Source: Trifolium pratense (Eukaryota > Streptophyta > Magnoliopsida > Fabales > Fabaceae). From it: DNA of 64,000 nucleotides. Position 1 is the first letter of the stretch; each line of letters begins with the position of its first letter. Shown one piece after another: positions 26,896-38,614 of the stretch. The stretch lies in NCBI RefSeq assembly GCF_020283565.1, contig NC_060061.1, forward strand, positions 37,113,362 to 37,177,361, read 5' to 3'. Both the position numbers and the translations under genes were made by a program. The notes under the pieces were generated by a model. The model did no database searches and was not told where the DNA came from. It saw nothing but the letters and a program-made list of their open reading frames with translations.

Positions 26896-28222
26896 CTATT
26901 GTTCACCATTAGAGCAAGTTGGTGCCCACTGACTTGCCATAAACACCTCTTTCTCTAATCTCCTCATAGGCATTGGAATGATTTTATGTTGCCACTTAGC
27001 TAACTTAGATGTAGATGTAGCTATCCTATTCATGAGATATGTAAGTGGTTCCTTTTTCACTTTCAGAAAATTCAAGTTACCTAAGGATGGGAGCTTCATC
27101 TTCAATAAATTATTGTTTAAGGAGAGAACCTAAGAAACAAGGGTTGAGAGTGGATCAGTCTTATATAAGTCATTTTTTTTTCTTATATAAGTCGACTGAT
27201 TTTGTAAAAAAATTAGAAGAAAAAACAAAAACAGCTTAAAAAGAAAGTAACAACAAAGCCTCTAAACTTATGAATTTATGTTACCTGAAGAGTACTTGCG
27301 GTGACTGACAATGATTTTGTATAAGCAAGCTCTAACAGCCAGTTGAGTAGAAACTGAGGAGGCTCCTTTTGCAATGTCAGAACTCTTGCATCAATATTTA
27401 TATGCTTAACATAAGCAATACTGCTCCCACTAAGTTTCTGATACGGTTCACCAATAAAAGTGAACGAAACAAGATTGGGAGTACAAAACTCAATTTCGTA
27501 AAAATTATAGGAGTGACTATGCACTCTAAAATTGACAAGTGTGGCACTTGATATGCAGAGGGCTTGTGTATCCCTCACACCACATTGGCGAAGGACCAAA
27601 GTATTCAACCGATTAAAGGCTGAAAATGGCTCAGCGCGTGCATTATTATCGCTGGCACAAAAGGCAAAACTCCCTAGATACAAGGTGGTTAATGCCGGCA
27701 AACTGATAGATTTTGGAAACACTGTTTTTTCACTCGCAAGCCCAGGGTAAACCCAAAGATTCAAAAATGTTAAAGTCTGCCATGAAAAGATGTTATGCTT
27801 AATTTGTTCAATGTCACATCTGACCTCGAGTTCTAGTCATTGGACATTGTGTGAATCAACACAATTGACAATTCTTTTGAGTAAGCGAGGCTCAACATGA
27901 CCAGGATGTCTAAAATCGAGAGACTGTAGTGCGCGATAGAGGAATCACGAAGAGATAAAACCTTGGACATAATTTTGTTGAATTTCTTAAAAGATCTAAA
28001 TTCATAGGAACGCATTATAAGACCAGGAAGAAGTTTCCAGAGATCTTTCCATCTTATGGACAAAATGCTCATTCTAACGGCATATTCGATGCTAAAAAAT
28101 GACATTATGTGAAGAATAATTGATTCAGGTAAGTCGCTGAGTCTGTCTTTATTTTCACTCTCGTCAAGCTTTACTCTCTTTGTCGCTAGTTGAATCATCA
28201 TGTCATCGGTTGAATTAGACAT
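26896..28222 (-). pseudogene. F-box/LRR/FBD gene A, frameshifted
   Basis: This is a member of the array with two exons, 28222-27285 and 27129-26896. It starts MSNSTDDMMIQLATKRVKLD and has an F-box (DRLSDLPESIILHIMSFFSI...). After residues SSIAHYSL the frame is wrong. Compared with the copy at 45-46 kb, two extra bases lie near 27,927-27,932 (GTGCGCGATAG versus GTGAAATAG) and throw the ribosome into a stop at 27833-27835. The original frame resumes as an LRR region (27764-27285) ending ...STLQ at the splice donor. Exon 2 begins with the FBD-like KLPSLGNLNFLKVKKEPL but then diverges from the other copies. F-box proteins are substrate adaptors of SCF ubiquitin ligases; this copy would give only about 129 residues. 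Confidence 0.8.
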
Positions 28223-28739
28223 TGGATTAATACCTAATATATTAATAAAATGTTAAAATAGAATAGAACAATATTCTAAGTAATTGCGCAATTCTATAGT
28301 GAGTATTTCAAACTCAGCAAAGTTGTATTTGAACAATTGCAACATAGATAGAATTGAGAAAACCTAGAAAGTGTAAGTGTAGATACAATCAAGAAAACCT
28401 AGAAAGCGGAAGTGTAGATACAACCAAGAAAACTTAGAAAGTAAAATCGGGGAAATTGAAAATAAAAATCCAATGAGAAATGAGAAATAATACCTCGCTC
28501 GTAGTTGATTTACTCGTCAGAGAGAAAAACACAACACCGGTTTGTTCGTTTAGAATGAAATGGAACGCAAAAGAGAAAAGTGTAGAGAATGGGTAGTAAT
28601 AGTTATGTTCACGTTTTTTAGGCTTCGGCACGGGGAAAATGAAATGCAACAGTGATGGTAAATATAAGTTTGACTCAATCGTGCGAGCAAGATGTTTGTT
28701 TGTCTTCTAGTAAAATTAATTAGATCGTTTTGATGAATA
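28223..28739 (-). promoter_or_regulatory. 5' flank/leader shared by array genes
   Basis: This segment upstream of gene A is nearly the same as those upstream of the copies at 46.55-46.87/47.14-47.38 kb and 56.5-57.1 kb. Shared blocks include CCTAGAAAGTGG, GAGAAATAATACCTCGCTCG and GAACATAACTATTACTACCC (minus strand). On the minus strand the CGAG|GTATTATTTCTC and TTTCTAG|GTTTTCTC sequences would suit an intron in the 5' leader. It probably contains the promoter, but no TATA box can be chosen with confidence. Confidence 0.45.
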
Positions 28740-28886
28740 CTCCCTCCGACCACAAATATAAGTAAAAATACATTTTTTAGATTCATTGAATAACAAATGT
28801 ATTTGGTATGTATTATAGTCCAGATATATCAATTATTCCATGAATTTAAAAAGTGTAATTTTGCTTATAATTGTGGCCGAATGAAG
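28740..28886. mobile_element. Stowaway-like MITE, empty site in paralogues
   Basis: This 147-bp element has CTCCCTCCGACCACAAATAT at the left and the inverse (TTATAATTGTGGCCGAATGAAG) at the right. It is flanked by TA (28738-28739, 28887-28888). The paralogous flanks near 47,275 and 57,025 read GAT(G/T)A(A/T)TATTTAATAAGG with no insert, which proves the insertion and its TA duplication. Confidence 0.9.
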
Positions 28887-29282
28887 TATTTAATAAGGCT
28901 TTGCCATGAAATAAAAGAGAATCAAACGCATTTGCATCCTTGTAGATTTCCATTGATGGTGCCACGAAAAAATAATCGTGCTCAATCGTGCGAGCAAGAT
29001 GTGCATTAACATGTATTGATCTTCAATAAAATTGTTATGACCGTGTAAAAGAAAATTCAACTAGCTTGTTCTGCATTTCAAGTTGAATTACATATTATTG
29101 TTCTTGATTTCAAATGTGCTCAAAATCTCAATCCTCAAGATGTTAGGGTTGAGAGTGATTCACCCCTGGCACTTCAGATGGTTCAAGCTAGAACTACTCC
29201 TCCCTTACAATTTAAATTGCTGTCGATTCTATGGTACACAAGTGACACATTATTGCATATCATGCACCAGAGTCTCTGGATA

Positions 29283-29430
29283 TTTTTTTTTTTTAAGAAG
29301 TGAAATTAGCCCACCCAAATTGGTACTAGAGATAATCAAACCTGAAACTTTAAGGAGGAACTCTAAGGAGGAGTACATTCCCAGGTCCCAAGCCAATACC
29401 ACAAGACCAATCCAAGTGGGTTTGAGTCCA
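29283..29430 (-). mobile_element. SINE (family 1), minus strand
   Basis: A poly(T) run (29283-29294) is followed, on the minus strand, by the same sequence as the plus-strand SINE at 44505-44630. It includes CACTTGG(G/A)TTGG near the 5' end, GGCTTGGGACCTGGGA, a B-box-like GGTTTGATTATC and AATT(T/G)GGGTGGGCTAAT before the tail. A tRNA-derived, polymerase-III-type SINE is the best reading. Confidence 0.7.
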
Positions 29431-29459
29431 AATAATATTATACAATTGGATCAATAAAT

Positions 29460-30057
29460 CACACCTTTGAAAAACAAATACTCATTAGCAAAAACCATAG
29501 TTGTTTAAAGAAACAAAAAGTATAGCCATGTAAATAGAGGTAGGACAATGTAGAAATAAAAAGTAGAATTTGATTTAGACTAACTTGTCTCTCTACTAAA
29601 CTATGAATTACTAAGCCGTATTCCATATAAATTGGAGGGATAGGACAAAAAAAACTTAAATATATTGTTACCAAATATCAATAGTTAGCAATGTAAGTTA
29701 GAGAATATAGTTTGACAACGAATCAAAATATTCTCAACAAATAGCACTGGCCTAAAACATATTAAAATTTAGTGTCAATAAATACTTTGAATGACACAGA
29801 ATATCAATCACCAAAGTTTCATCTCTAAAATTCATGTAGACAAAGTTTGATCTCAATGAACATACCAAAATCACCAAATACTCAATGAAGATCATCACAT
29901 AACATAAACATGCATAAACAAAATTCAGCACTTCAACCAGCATCAATATTGCATACTAAATACTGTAATTCCTATACAGCAGAGCTTCTCCACACTTTTC
30001 CATCTGTCTTCTCAATAAAAATAAACATAGAAGGAAAGAAAAAGTAAAACAAACCAA
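29460..30057. other. 3' flank of gene B, duplicated in the array
   Basis: This is non-coding sequence downstream of gene B. The stretch 29,750-30,020 (ATCAATATTGCATACTAAAT, GCAGAGCTTCTCCACACTTT) recurs at 54,850-55,090 and 58,190-58,335 next to other array members. The flank was therefore copied together with the gene. Confidence 0.65.
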
Positions 30058-31381
30058 TCATAAGCGTCTCGGTCTAAGAGGTCTTTTTGTGCCATCGACG
30101 TAGTCAACTCTTGCACGGAGTGAATTTTGAAGCAAGAACTCCACCATTCCAACAGGTATGGGTGACGGTTCCCATCCAAATTCAAATGCTTTTTTTATCC
30201 GGGCTGTTTCTTCCCCTGACTCGACTGTCAGTAACTTGACCTTGCACAGTAACATGCGAAGTTCGTATTGAATTTCGTCAAATTCCACTCTCAATGACTT
30301 CAAGTTACCCAAGGTAGGGAAGTTTAACTTAAACATGCCAGGAAATAAGGAGAGAACCTAAGCAATAAGGGATGGACGCAAATTAGTAGTATAATGCAAG
30401 TCAAATAATTTTTTATGAAGTTTAGAAAACAATAAAAGTGTATCTTAAGAAGAAAGTAAAATCGTCTCAAAAAGTGCTAAGTTAAAGTACCTGAAGAGTA
30501 GTTGCAGTGACGGTCAATGATTCTATATTAGCAAACTCTAGGAGCCAGCTGAATAGAAACATAGGAGGCCCCAGGTTATATGAAACTACTTCTGCTTCTG
30601 CATGAATATCTACATGTTTAAGAGAAGAAACATCGCTAGCAGAGATACTCTGACAAGGAGTACCACAAAAAGCAAATGTACAAAGACTTGGAGTACATAG
30701 CTCAATTTTGTAATAGTCATTTGAGTTATTGTATATGGTTAAATTGACAAGCGTCGCACTTGATATGCAGAGGGTTTCTGTACCTTTCACGGTACAATCG
30801 CAAATAAACAAATTATTCAACCTATTAAGGATTGAAAATGGTTCAGCACAATCATTATCGCCAACACAAAATGTGAAATTCCCTAGTTGCAAGTTAGTTA
30901 ATGCCGGCAAATCGAGAGATTTTGGAAATAGTGTTTCATGACCTATGCCATTGTGAATGGAAAGTTTAAGATGTGTTAAAGTCTCACATGAAAACGGAAT
31001 TTGTGCAATGTCACCATTGACATAAAGTCCTAATTGTTGGACATTGTGAGAAAGAGCATAATTCACAACCGTTTTGAGTATATGTGGTTCAAAGCGACAA
31101 TTATAACGCTCAAAATCAAGAGACTGCAATGAGATAGAGGAATCACGAAGAGATAGAACCTTAGACACACATTTAGTAAATATCTTGATAGTTCGAAAGT
31201 CTGATTTATGCAATATAAGGGCGGGAAGATGTTTCCACATATCCTTCCATCTTCTGGACAGAACACAAGTTCCAACCGCTTGTTTGATGTTCAAAAGTAA
31301 CAATATGTGAATGATAACACAGTCAGGTAAGTCGCTGAGTCTGTCTTTGTTTTCACTTTCTTTGTTGGTAGAATTGGACAT
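30058..31381 (-). CDS. F-box/LRR/FBD protein, gene B (intact)
   Basis: Two exons, 31381-30491 (297 codons) and 30357-30058 (99 residues plus stop), give 396 residues. The donor is CAG|GTAC and the acceptor TTAG|GTTCTC, in the same position as in all array members. Residues about 13-53 are the F-box (DRLSDLPDCVIIHILLLL, then VLSRRWKDMWKHLP), which would bind Skp1/ASK. Degenerate plant-type LRRs follow (LTHLKLSI, LPALTNLQLGNF, LNNLFICDCTV). Exon 2 is an FBD domain (LGNLKSLRVEF...MVEFLLQNS) ending RPRRL. It lacks the MIQLATKRVKLD segment present after the start in the A/E/G type. It probably acts as an SCF substrate receptor; the substrate is unknown. It is the closest relative of pseudogene H at 58.8-60.1 kb. 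Confidence 0.88.
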
Positions 31382-31599
31382 TTGGATAAATACCTAATAA
31401 TCAGACAAAAGAAAGAAAGAAACTGAATAGAAAATCAAATTCCATAAAGTTTGTTGCAAAAACAATAGGGAAAACGTAGAAACTGAATTTGAGAAATAGA
31501 AAATACCGAGTGTAGTAGCTAGTTGCTTAATGAGTTTGGAACTATGGGAGGATGAGAAAAGACAATGTGAATTTGCAAAGATTTGACACTTCCACAACC

Positions 31600-33504
31600 T
31601 CTACAGATTTTTGTGTCTTTGTTAATCCTCTTGTTGTTAAGGAAGAAACCCTAGTAATTTAAAATTCTCGATCCCAAGATAATTAAACCTTGAATTATAA
31701 TAATAAAAACTTACTTAATTAACATTAGGCGGTTTTATACTACCATCGTTTTCTACTATAAGAAGAAATGTATATTTATAAAATAAAAATAAAAATAAAA
31801 ATATAAATACAATAAATTAAAAGATGTTATGCTTAAAAATATCAACAAAACAAACAATCAATAGCCAACTAAGAGTCTAGCTTTTTTTCTCCATCTTGTA
31901 CCAAAAAAAACTAAGAGTCTAGCTTGATTACTGGAACTAACTGCGGATAAAAATTTCACCAATTTTTTTTTAAAAAACAGAAACAATCAAAAGATTGTCA
32001 ATAAAAAAAAATCTATGCATTAAAAAAAAAAAGAAAAAGTAAGATAAATACAACAAAAATAGTATATATGAATCTATGCATAAAATAGGAATATCAAAAT
32101 AAAAACATAAACAATATTTTTCATAAAAAAAATAAACAATATTACTACCAAAATTACTACTAATTATTAATAATACTATAATAAAATTATTATAAAAAAT
32201 ATAATAACAAAGTTATTATTAAGAAAATAAAGTGAATTACTATCAAATTTACTAAATTACCCTAAATATTCCTAATCAAATTTCTAATTTTTTTATATTG
32301 ATCACATGCTCCAATCAAGACAATCAAACAAATCATAGTGACTTAAAACGAAGTGTCTTTTAAGGAGAAGTAGGGCCAAACACAATTTTGATAAAAATTT
32401 TAAAATAAGAAGTGTCTTTTTTTAAATTAAGAAAATACAATATAAGTGACTTATAAAATATTTTTTTTATAATACTTATATTTTTTAAGTTTTTGTTATT
32501 ATTAGTTGTTATTATATTTTTTAAGTTTATTATTAGTATAATTATCTGTTATTATATAGCTTTTTTTTCTTTGCTATTATTATCTTTTTCGATATTTATC
32601 CAAATATTGTTTACATCGTTTTTTAAGTTTTTTATTATTAAGATATTTATCTTTTAAAAATCACGTCTCTACATAATATAATATTTTTTTTATTAAAAAT
32701 CAATGAATTTCATAAGTCTATTATTTATAAAAAAAAAATTGTATTAAAATGATTGTTTTTTGAACCATTATCTTGAATTCGATTAGTTTAGTGGCCAGAA
32801 CTCTGCATGTTTGTTTTCTATTCTAAAATTTCAAAATGATCTAACTATAAATCATACAACTACTAACGCTTTTCTATTTTCTTTGTTTTGTCATAAAAAA
32901 AAAAATAGAGTGCAAAAGCATCACACGGTGGATATCACATCTCAACTATGTTGACACCCATAACCACCACCTATCATTTATAACACCGCAATAATTAAAT
33001 ATTAAATAAATAAGGGAAGATGAAATTATTGTGAAGACAAAAAGAGTGCATAACAAAATAACAAGAGAAGATGAAATTATTGTCAAAGAACACTAAAAAA
33101 TATACCAAACATGGTATAGTCAGAAACAAAAGAAAGGTAGATCATTCTTGTTACGGGAAAAGTCGTAAGAGATGAAATTTGGGATGCTGCAGAAACAATA
33201 CCAAATTTTTTACTTCTTTGTTCGATTTGTTATACTTGTGTTAGGGAAAAGCTATAGAGCACAACAAAATATTCATTATTTGAATTGATTGTTGTAATTT
33301 GAGTTCTCCTTGATTATGATTTGACACCAAATAACCTGTTTAGTCTAACAAATGTGTTTGTTTATGATAAATCACACACTTTTGTCGACATTACTATTGC
33401 TTATGAGATGTCGATTTCCATTGATTACCTCTGTTTGTCTTTTCTGAATGTTTATAAGCTAGTAACTAGGCTTTTGTTCTATTTTATAACATTTTTAGTA
33501 TAAA
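31600..33504. other. AT-rich intergenic DNA without a gene
   Basis: Very AT-rich sequence with many A and T homopolymers and no coherent reading frame. The open frame at 33321-33503 has no recognisable similarity. I see no RNA gene or repeat array in it. Confidence 0.5.
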
Positions 33505-33514
33505 CTAGCACCCA

Positions 33515-33650
33515 TTAACTTAGCTCAGTTAGCAGAACATTGCATTATATATGGAGGGGACCGGGGCTCGAACCTTAGTCATCCCACTTATCCACCTTAA
33601 GGGTGGAATTTCTAACCACTTCTAAATGAACTTGAGCCGAAACATTAGAA
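33515..33650 (+). mobile_element. tRNA-derived SINE (family 3)
   Basis: TTAGCTCAGTTAGCAGA (33521-33537) fits a polymerase III A box and GGGGCTCGAACC (33564-33575) a B box. The body CCACTTATCCACCTTAAGGG...TTTCTAACCACT is shared with copies at 40850-40970 and 60955-61080. There is no acceptor-stem pairing and no proper anticodon arm, so it is a SINE and not a tRNA gene. Its tail is decayed. Confidence 0.7.
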
Positions 33651-33719
33651 CATCAAATAACATATATACAAACAATATTTCAGTAACTGTACTACTAGCA
33701 CTAATATTACTTAATTAAT

Positions 33720-34020
33720 GTCAGACTGGAACAAGAGAGTTTCTCCACTTAATCAATAATTGTCACTTCATTTGGCTGTTAAACACAGTCACAGCCCAAT
33801 TTTCCTAACTGCCTCGTATCACTCCTTCAAGAGCTGCATCCGACATAATGGATCACTTCCTATCTTCTAATAAAAGTTTCCAGGTACCTGTAGGTCAGAT
33901 GTAGGTAATGTAAGAAGTCGAATGAATCTTATTGAGAAGTATGTTACCTGCACAACTCTTACATTTGCATTTACAAGTGTGGCAGAAGTTTATTTTTAAG
34001 TTTCATTAGTAAATATCAGG
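33720..34020. repeat. Duplicated F-box flank segment
   Basis: Sequence such as TATCTTCTAATAAAAGTTT and AACTCTT(A/G)CATTTG(C/T)ATTTACAA recurs near 50,940-51,070 and 57,420-57,690, in each case beside F-box material. It is a flank segment spread by the same tandem duplication. No coding potential is seen. Confidence 0.55.
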
Positions 34021-34154
34021 CGGGGGCGGGGAACTTCAACTCAGATTGTGAATACCTACAAGTTGTGAATACCAGAGTTGTTTAGAATACTGTAAGTTTA
34101 TGCGAGTACAGTGGTGTAAGAAGTAAAAAGTGGAATGAATCTTACACAGATAAT

Positions 34155-34895
34155 GGGGACATTGATACCCGCCCAAACCCTACCCGTTTTGACGTGGAAA
34201 ACCCGAGTTGACTGGGTTTGGATTTTCCCCGATTTCAAAAGATGTGGTTGGGGCGGGTAATGGGGACATTGATACCTACCCCGAACCCGCCCCGCTTATA
34301 TTAAAATTATATTTGACCTATTTTAAATTAGAAACTCTTAGACACTCTTAAATTACATTCATATGTTTAATTTGACTAAAAAATAACTTTTTTCTTTATT
34401 TTAAAAATATTGTTGAAACAAAATAATTTTGGGTTTTTAACTTTTTTTACGAGGTTGGAGCGGGTAATAGGGACATTGATACCCACCCTGAACATATCCC
34501 CGAACCCGCCCCGCTTATATTAAAATTATATTTTACATATTTTAAATTAGAAACCCTTAGACAATCTCTTAAATTACATTCATATGTTTATGTTTAATTT
34601 GAGTAAAAAATAACCTTTTCTTTATTTAAAAAATATCATTGAAACAAAATAATTTTGGGTTTTTAACTTTTTTTAATAAAAAAAATACTAAAATACAATC
34701 AAAGCTCATGTGGAAAGACGCAAAACGGGGAAACCCGAACCCCGTCGCGAATACCCGATCACCGTTGGGTATGGGTTTGAGGTTGTATTTTTTATCCTCG
34801 TTTGAAATTGGGATGGGTTTGGGGAAACCCGAACTTTATGGGTTTGAGTTTGGGGAGGGCAAAATCCACCCCCGCCCAGCCCCGTTGCCATGTCT
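34155..34895. repeat. GC-rich-ended repeat with 207-bp internal tandem duplication
   Basis: The block starting GGGTAATGGGGACATTGATA (34255) is repeated, diverged, from 34462 (GGGTAATAGGGACATTGATA), a period of 207 bp. A partial third start lies near 34,150. Both units continue CCCGCCCCGCTTATATTAAA and end in AATTTTGGGTTTTTAACTTT. The right end (34,800-34,895) is rich in GGGTTTGGGG/CCCGCCCAGCCCCG. It resembles plant dispersed non-coding elements with CCCG-rich ends; the class is unknown. Confidence 0.55.
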
Positions 34896-35337
34896 AATAT
34901 TTAGGACTTCTTTTGTTAGTCGGAAAAACAAACACTTATCTAAGTTGCGAAGTTCCTCTAAGTTCACTACAAATTTATAATGGAACAATATGTGGTTCAA
35001 GATGCATGTACGCGAGCTCTTTTTTACATGTTGGCAGTTAATGCTTATCTCAGGCTGTGAACAGCCAATAAGCTAGAAGTTAGTTCTAAAAACAATTTGA
35101 AGGCCCTGATCTAAAATTAAAAATTGATCAACTAATAAAAAGTACAAAAAATGTCATACTCTAATTAAATTGGAAATAAACAAACTACATATAATAAAAA
35201 AAATATTTTATAATTTAGTTTTTAAAAAACAATTTGTAATTTATTTATTTATTTTTAAATACTTATTTAATTTTCAAATGTCACATAACCAATTTTTAAT
35301 TAAAATATTCAACGGGGGCTAGCAAATGCAAAAGGGG

Positions 35338-35480
35338 GTAAACTTGGGGGGCCAAAATCGAGCAATTGAAACTTGGAGGGCTAAAATCAAGCAATTGTGA
35401 AACTTAGAGGGTTAAAATCAAGCAATTGAAATGTGGGGGGCCAAAATCAAGCAATTGTGAAACTTGAGGGGCCAAAACTG
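35338..35480. repeat. Minisatellite, about 30-35 bp unit
   Basis: About five imperfect copies of a unit like GAAACTTGGGGGGCCAAAAT followed by C(A/G)AGCAATTG(TG). Units alternate between ...CAATTG and ...CAATTGTG. It is AT/GC-skewed and non-coding. It is not a CRISPR: there are no unique spacers and the genome is plant nuclear. Confidence 0.75.
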
Positions 35481-35658
35481 CATTTAAGCCAAAACTTTAA
35501 AATAACATCAATAACATAAAAAATAGTAATCTTAGTAAATAACATCAAAATCCACCTTCAAACAAATATCATCATCAACCTTTTAGCAACTTAAAAAGAG
35601 TCATTATACTAACACTTCTTGAAGCAAATTCACCAACCATATGGATTGGGCCTATACT

Positions 35659-36483
35659 CATAGTTTTAAAAACCGGACCGGACCGGCCGGTCTGACCGGT
35701 CGGACCGGGAACCGGTGGGGTGGCCGGCTCGGTTAGCATGCAGAACCGGTTCTGCTTTAAAACCGCCGAAAACCGTTGTGACCCGGCCGGGTTGATGGTT
35801 GAACCGGGAACCGGGTTAACCCGCACGCGTGAACCGGACCGGTTTGAAGAGGAAATCAATTATTTCAAAAAAATTATAAATATGTTGTATATGGGAGTTG
35901 AACTCAGGTCATTTGGATATAGCAGCATCACTACTACCACTAGGCCACTCACATTTATGTGATATTTTAAATAACTGAAATATATTTAATACTACTATAC
36001 TACTATATTAGTTATAAAACATCATGGCATGTATTAATAAATACATTGATCATTTTTTTCCTTAATATTTTTAATTTAATATATATTCATTGTTTTATTT
36101 TAATATAAAATATTAAATTATGTATTATTTTTTTTGGACTTATAAATTATGTTGTTCTAATTAAAAATTATGATATGATAATACTTTTATTGACTAAATT
36201 ATAATATTATACGGTTAGATATGTGAATCAAAATATAAATAATGATGAAATGAAAAGCTTTTGTGTTTTTTCTTTTAAATATATGAAATTTTATTGAAAA
36301 AAGTTTGAAAGAAGTTTTTTTTTTTAATTTTATTGTTATGAAATTCAAGTTAATATATTTAAATTTGTTATAAAAGCCGGGTCAATAGTCATGCGGTCTG
36401 ACCAGTGACCCACTGGTCTGACCAGTGAACCAGTGACCCAGTGCTTTGACCGGGTCGATCACCGGTCCGGGTTTTAAAACATT
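35659..36483. mobile_element. Mutator-like MITE with CCGG-rich ends and 9-bp TSD
   Basis: This 825-bp non-coding element begins ATAGTTTTAAAAACCGGACCGG (after CAT counted within the end) and ends CCGGTCCGGGTTTTAAAACATT in inverse orientation. GCCTATACT is duplicated at 35650-35658 and 36484-36492. A 9-bp duplication is the hallmark of Mutator-superfamily transposition. The ends are densely packed with CCGGTT/AACCGG motifs, while the interior is AT-rich. Confidence 0.75.
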
Positions 36484-36842
36484 GCCTATACTATACCATA
36501 TGAATGGAAAATTTGAAGCCGCCTAATTTGCAGACCCTGTGCCAAGGGACTTTGTTGCCCTTGGTAAGGGCCAGCCCTAGCTAATTTGAATTGGTAGAAC
36601 AAATGATTAAAGAAGCAGTGTACACACGCACACTGACACATTTTTACAGAATATCAAAACCAATATAACCCTTGCTATAGATCATCCACTTATGTTGGGA
36701 CTAGACACAATAATGTGAGTATATATATGTAATACAATATATTTCTTTACCCAACAGACTTGTAATCTATCAACTAATAATTGGTTATAACCAAAGAGAC
36801 TTTGGGAAACAGAAACAGAGAAGGAAACAAAAAACTAACCAA

Positions 36843-38211
36843 TTATAAATCTCTCGCTCTACGAGGTAGCCTTTCTTCATCTATGAAGTCAACTTCTGCG
36901 GAGGGTGAATTCTGAAGCAAGAAGTCCACTATTCCTTCAGGTACGAGTGGAGATGGTTCCAATCCTTTTTTAAATGCTTTTCTTAACCTAGCAGCTTCTT
37001 TCTTTGACTTGACTTTCCGTAACTTGACATCGCACAGTCTCTTGCGAAATCCATATTCAAGTGCTTTTATAATAATTCTCAATGACTTCAAGTTAACCAA
37101 GGAAGGGAGTTTAATATTCAACAAATTAGGAAGTAAGGAGAGAACCTAAGCAATGAGAAATGCACGTGGATTAGTCTAATGGAAGTAAATTAATATTTGG
37201 TAAAATTAAGAAATAAATAAATAGGAATCTTAAAAGAAAGTCAAAATAGCCTCAACACATGCCAAGTTAAGGTACCTGAAGAGTAGCTGCAGAGACTGTC
37301 AATGATTTTATATTAGCAAACTCTAGCAGCCAGCTAAATAGAAACAGAGGAGGGTCACCAGGACATGAAGATATATCGGCATCAATATCAACATGCTTAA
37401 GAGAAGAAGCATTGCACCCAGAAATTCTCTGATATGGGGTACCGGTAAAAACAAATGTACAAAGACATGGAGTACATAGATCAACTTTGTAAAAGTTGTC
37501 TCCGTCATCATATATAGTAAAATTTATAAGTGTCGCATTTGATAGGTAAAGAGTTTGTCCACCTCTCACACTACATTTCGAAATAACCAAACTATTCAAC
37601 CTATTAAAGTTCAAAAATGGCTCGACACGGTCATTATCGCCAACACAAAATGTAAAATGCTCTAGTTGCAAGTTGGTTATTGCCGGTAAAGTAAGAGATT
37701 TTGGAAACATTGTTTCACGATTAAGACCCGGGTAAATCGAAAGCTTAAGATGTGTTAAAGTCTGACAAGAAAACACAGTAGACGGAATTTCTGCAATGTC
37801 ACCATTGACATAAAGTCCTAACTGCTGGACATTGTGCGAAATAGCATAATTTACAACCCGTTTGAGTATGTGAAGCTCCAAGCAACCATTTTGACGCCTA
37901 AAATCGAGGGCCTGCAATGCCATAGAGGAATCGCGAAGAGCTAAAACCTTAGACACAAATTTGGTGAATATCTTATAAGTTCGATAGTCATTAGAATACA
38001 AAATAAGTTTTGGAAGACGTTTCCAGAGATCCTTCCATCTTTTGGACAGAACGCAAGTTTCAACAGCCTGTTTGGCATTCAAGAATGAGAGTATGTGAAG
38101 AATAACAGTTTCGGGTAAATCACCGAGTCTGTCTTCATTTTCAGACTCGCTGAGCTTTATTCTCTTCGGCGCTGTTGGCGCAATCATAATCTCAGATGCA
38201 GAATCAGACAT
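36843..38211 (-). CDS. F-box/LRR/FBD protein, gene C (intact)
   Basis: Exons 38211-37276 (312 codons) and 37145-36843 (100 residues plus stop) encode 412 residues. The N-terminus MSDSASEIMIAPTAPKRIKL precedes an F-box (DRLGDLPETVILHILSFL, VLSKRWKDLWKRLP; about residues 27-67) for Skp1 binding. LRR-like repeats follow (LKRVVNYAISHNVQQLGLY, LTHLKLSIYPGL, LPAITNLQLEHF, LNSLVISKCSV). Exon 2 is the FBD domain (LPSLVNLKSLRIII, then EGIVDFLLQNSPSAEVDF). No defect is seen. Its close sister is pseudogene D at 41.7-42.8 kb, and their 3' flanks match as well (GGCCAGCCCTAGCTAATT at 36,569 and 41,463). The likely role is SCF ubiquitin-ligase substrate receptor; the target is unknown. Confidence 0.88.
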
Positions 38212-38614
38212 TCAAAAAGTACCTAATCAGAATAACACGGACACACTAATGTAAAAAATATAGGACCAATTGAGAATCAAAATAAAAGATATAAACTGAG
38301 AATCAAAATATATACATGTAAATTTAAGATATTTTACCTTTATCCATCTACTATAAAAAAAAAACTAAAAATATTATAATCAAAATGTCACGTGTTCAAT
38401 TACTCGTTGATCAGTATTGTTGTTTCGACAGTGTCGGACACCGATCAAAGAAAGGTTCAAGTAAAGGAAAAATTGAGTTTTTTTACACTAGTCCGAGCTA
38501 GTGTCCTACTAGTGGTGTCGACACCACGACATGCCTAATGATATCCGTGCTTCATAGGGAATTGTAAATTGATTGGGAAAAGCTGAAAAGGAAAATTCAT
38601 CGTAGAAAAAAGAA

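Noticed and set aside
30729..30941. Plus-strand ORFs over the F-box genes (also 55788-56003, 59428-59640, 45271-45528)
   Set aside because: They are antisense shadows of the LRR and FBD exons, repeated at each copy only because the sense genes are duplicated.
33521..33580. tRNA gene (A and B boxes present)
   Set aside because: No acceptor-stem or anticodon-stem pairing, and the sequence is part of a dispersed SINE family with copies at 40.85 and 60.96 kb.
35338..35480. Regularly spaced repeats suggestive of a CRISPR array
   Set aside because: The units are contiguous variants of each other with no unique spacers, and the DNA is plant nuclear.
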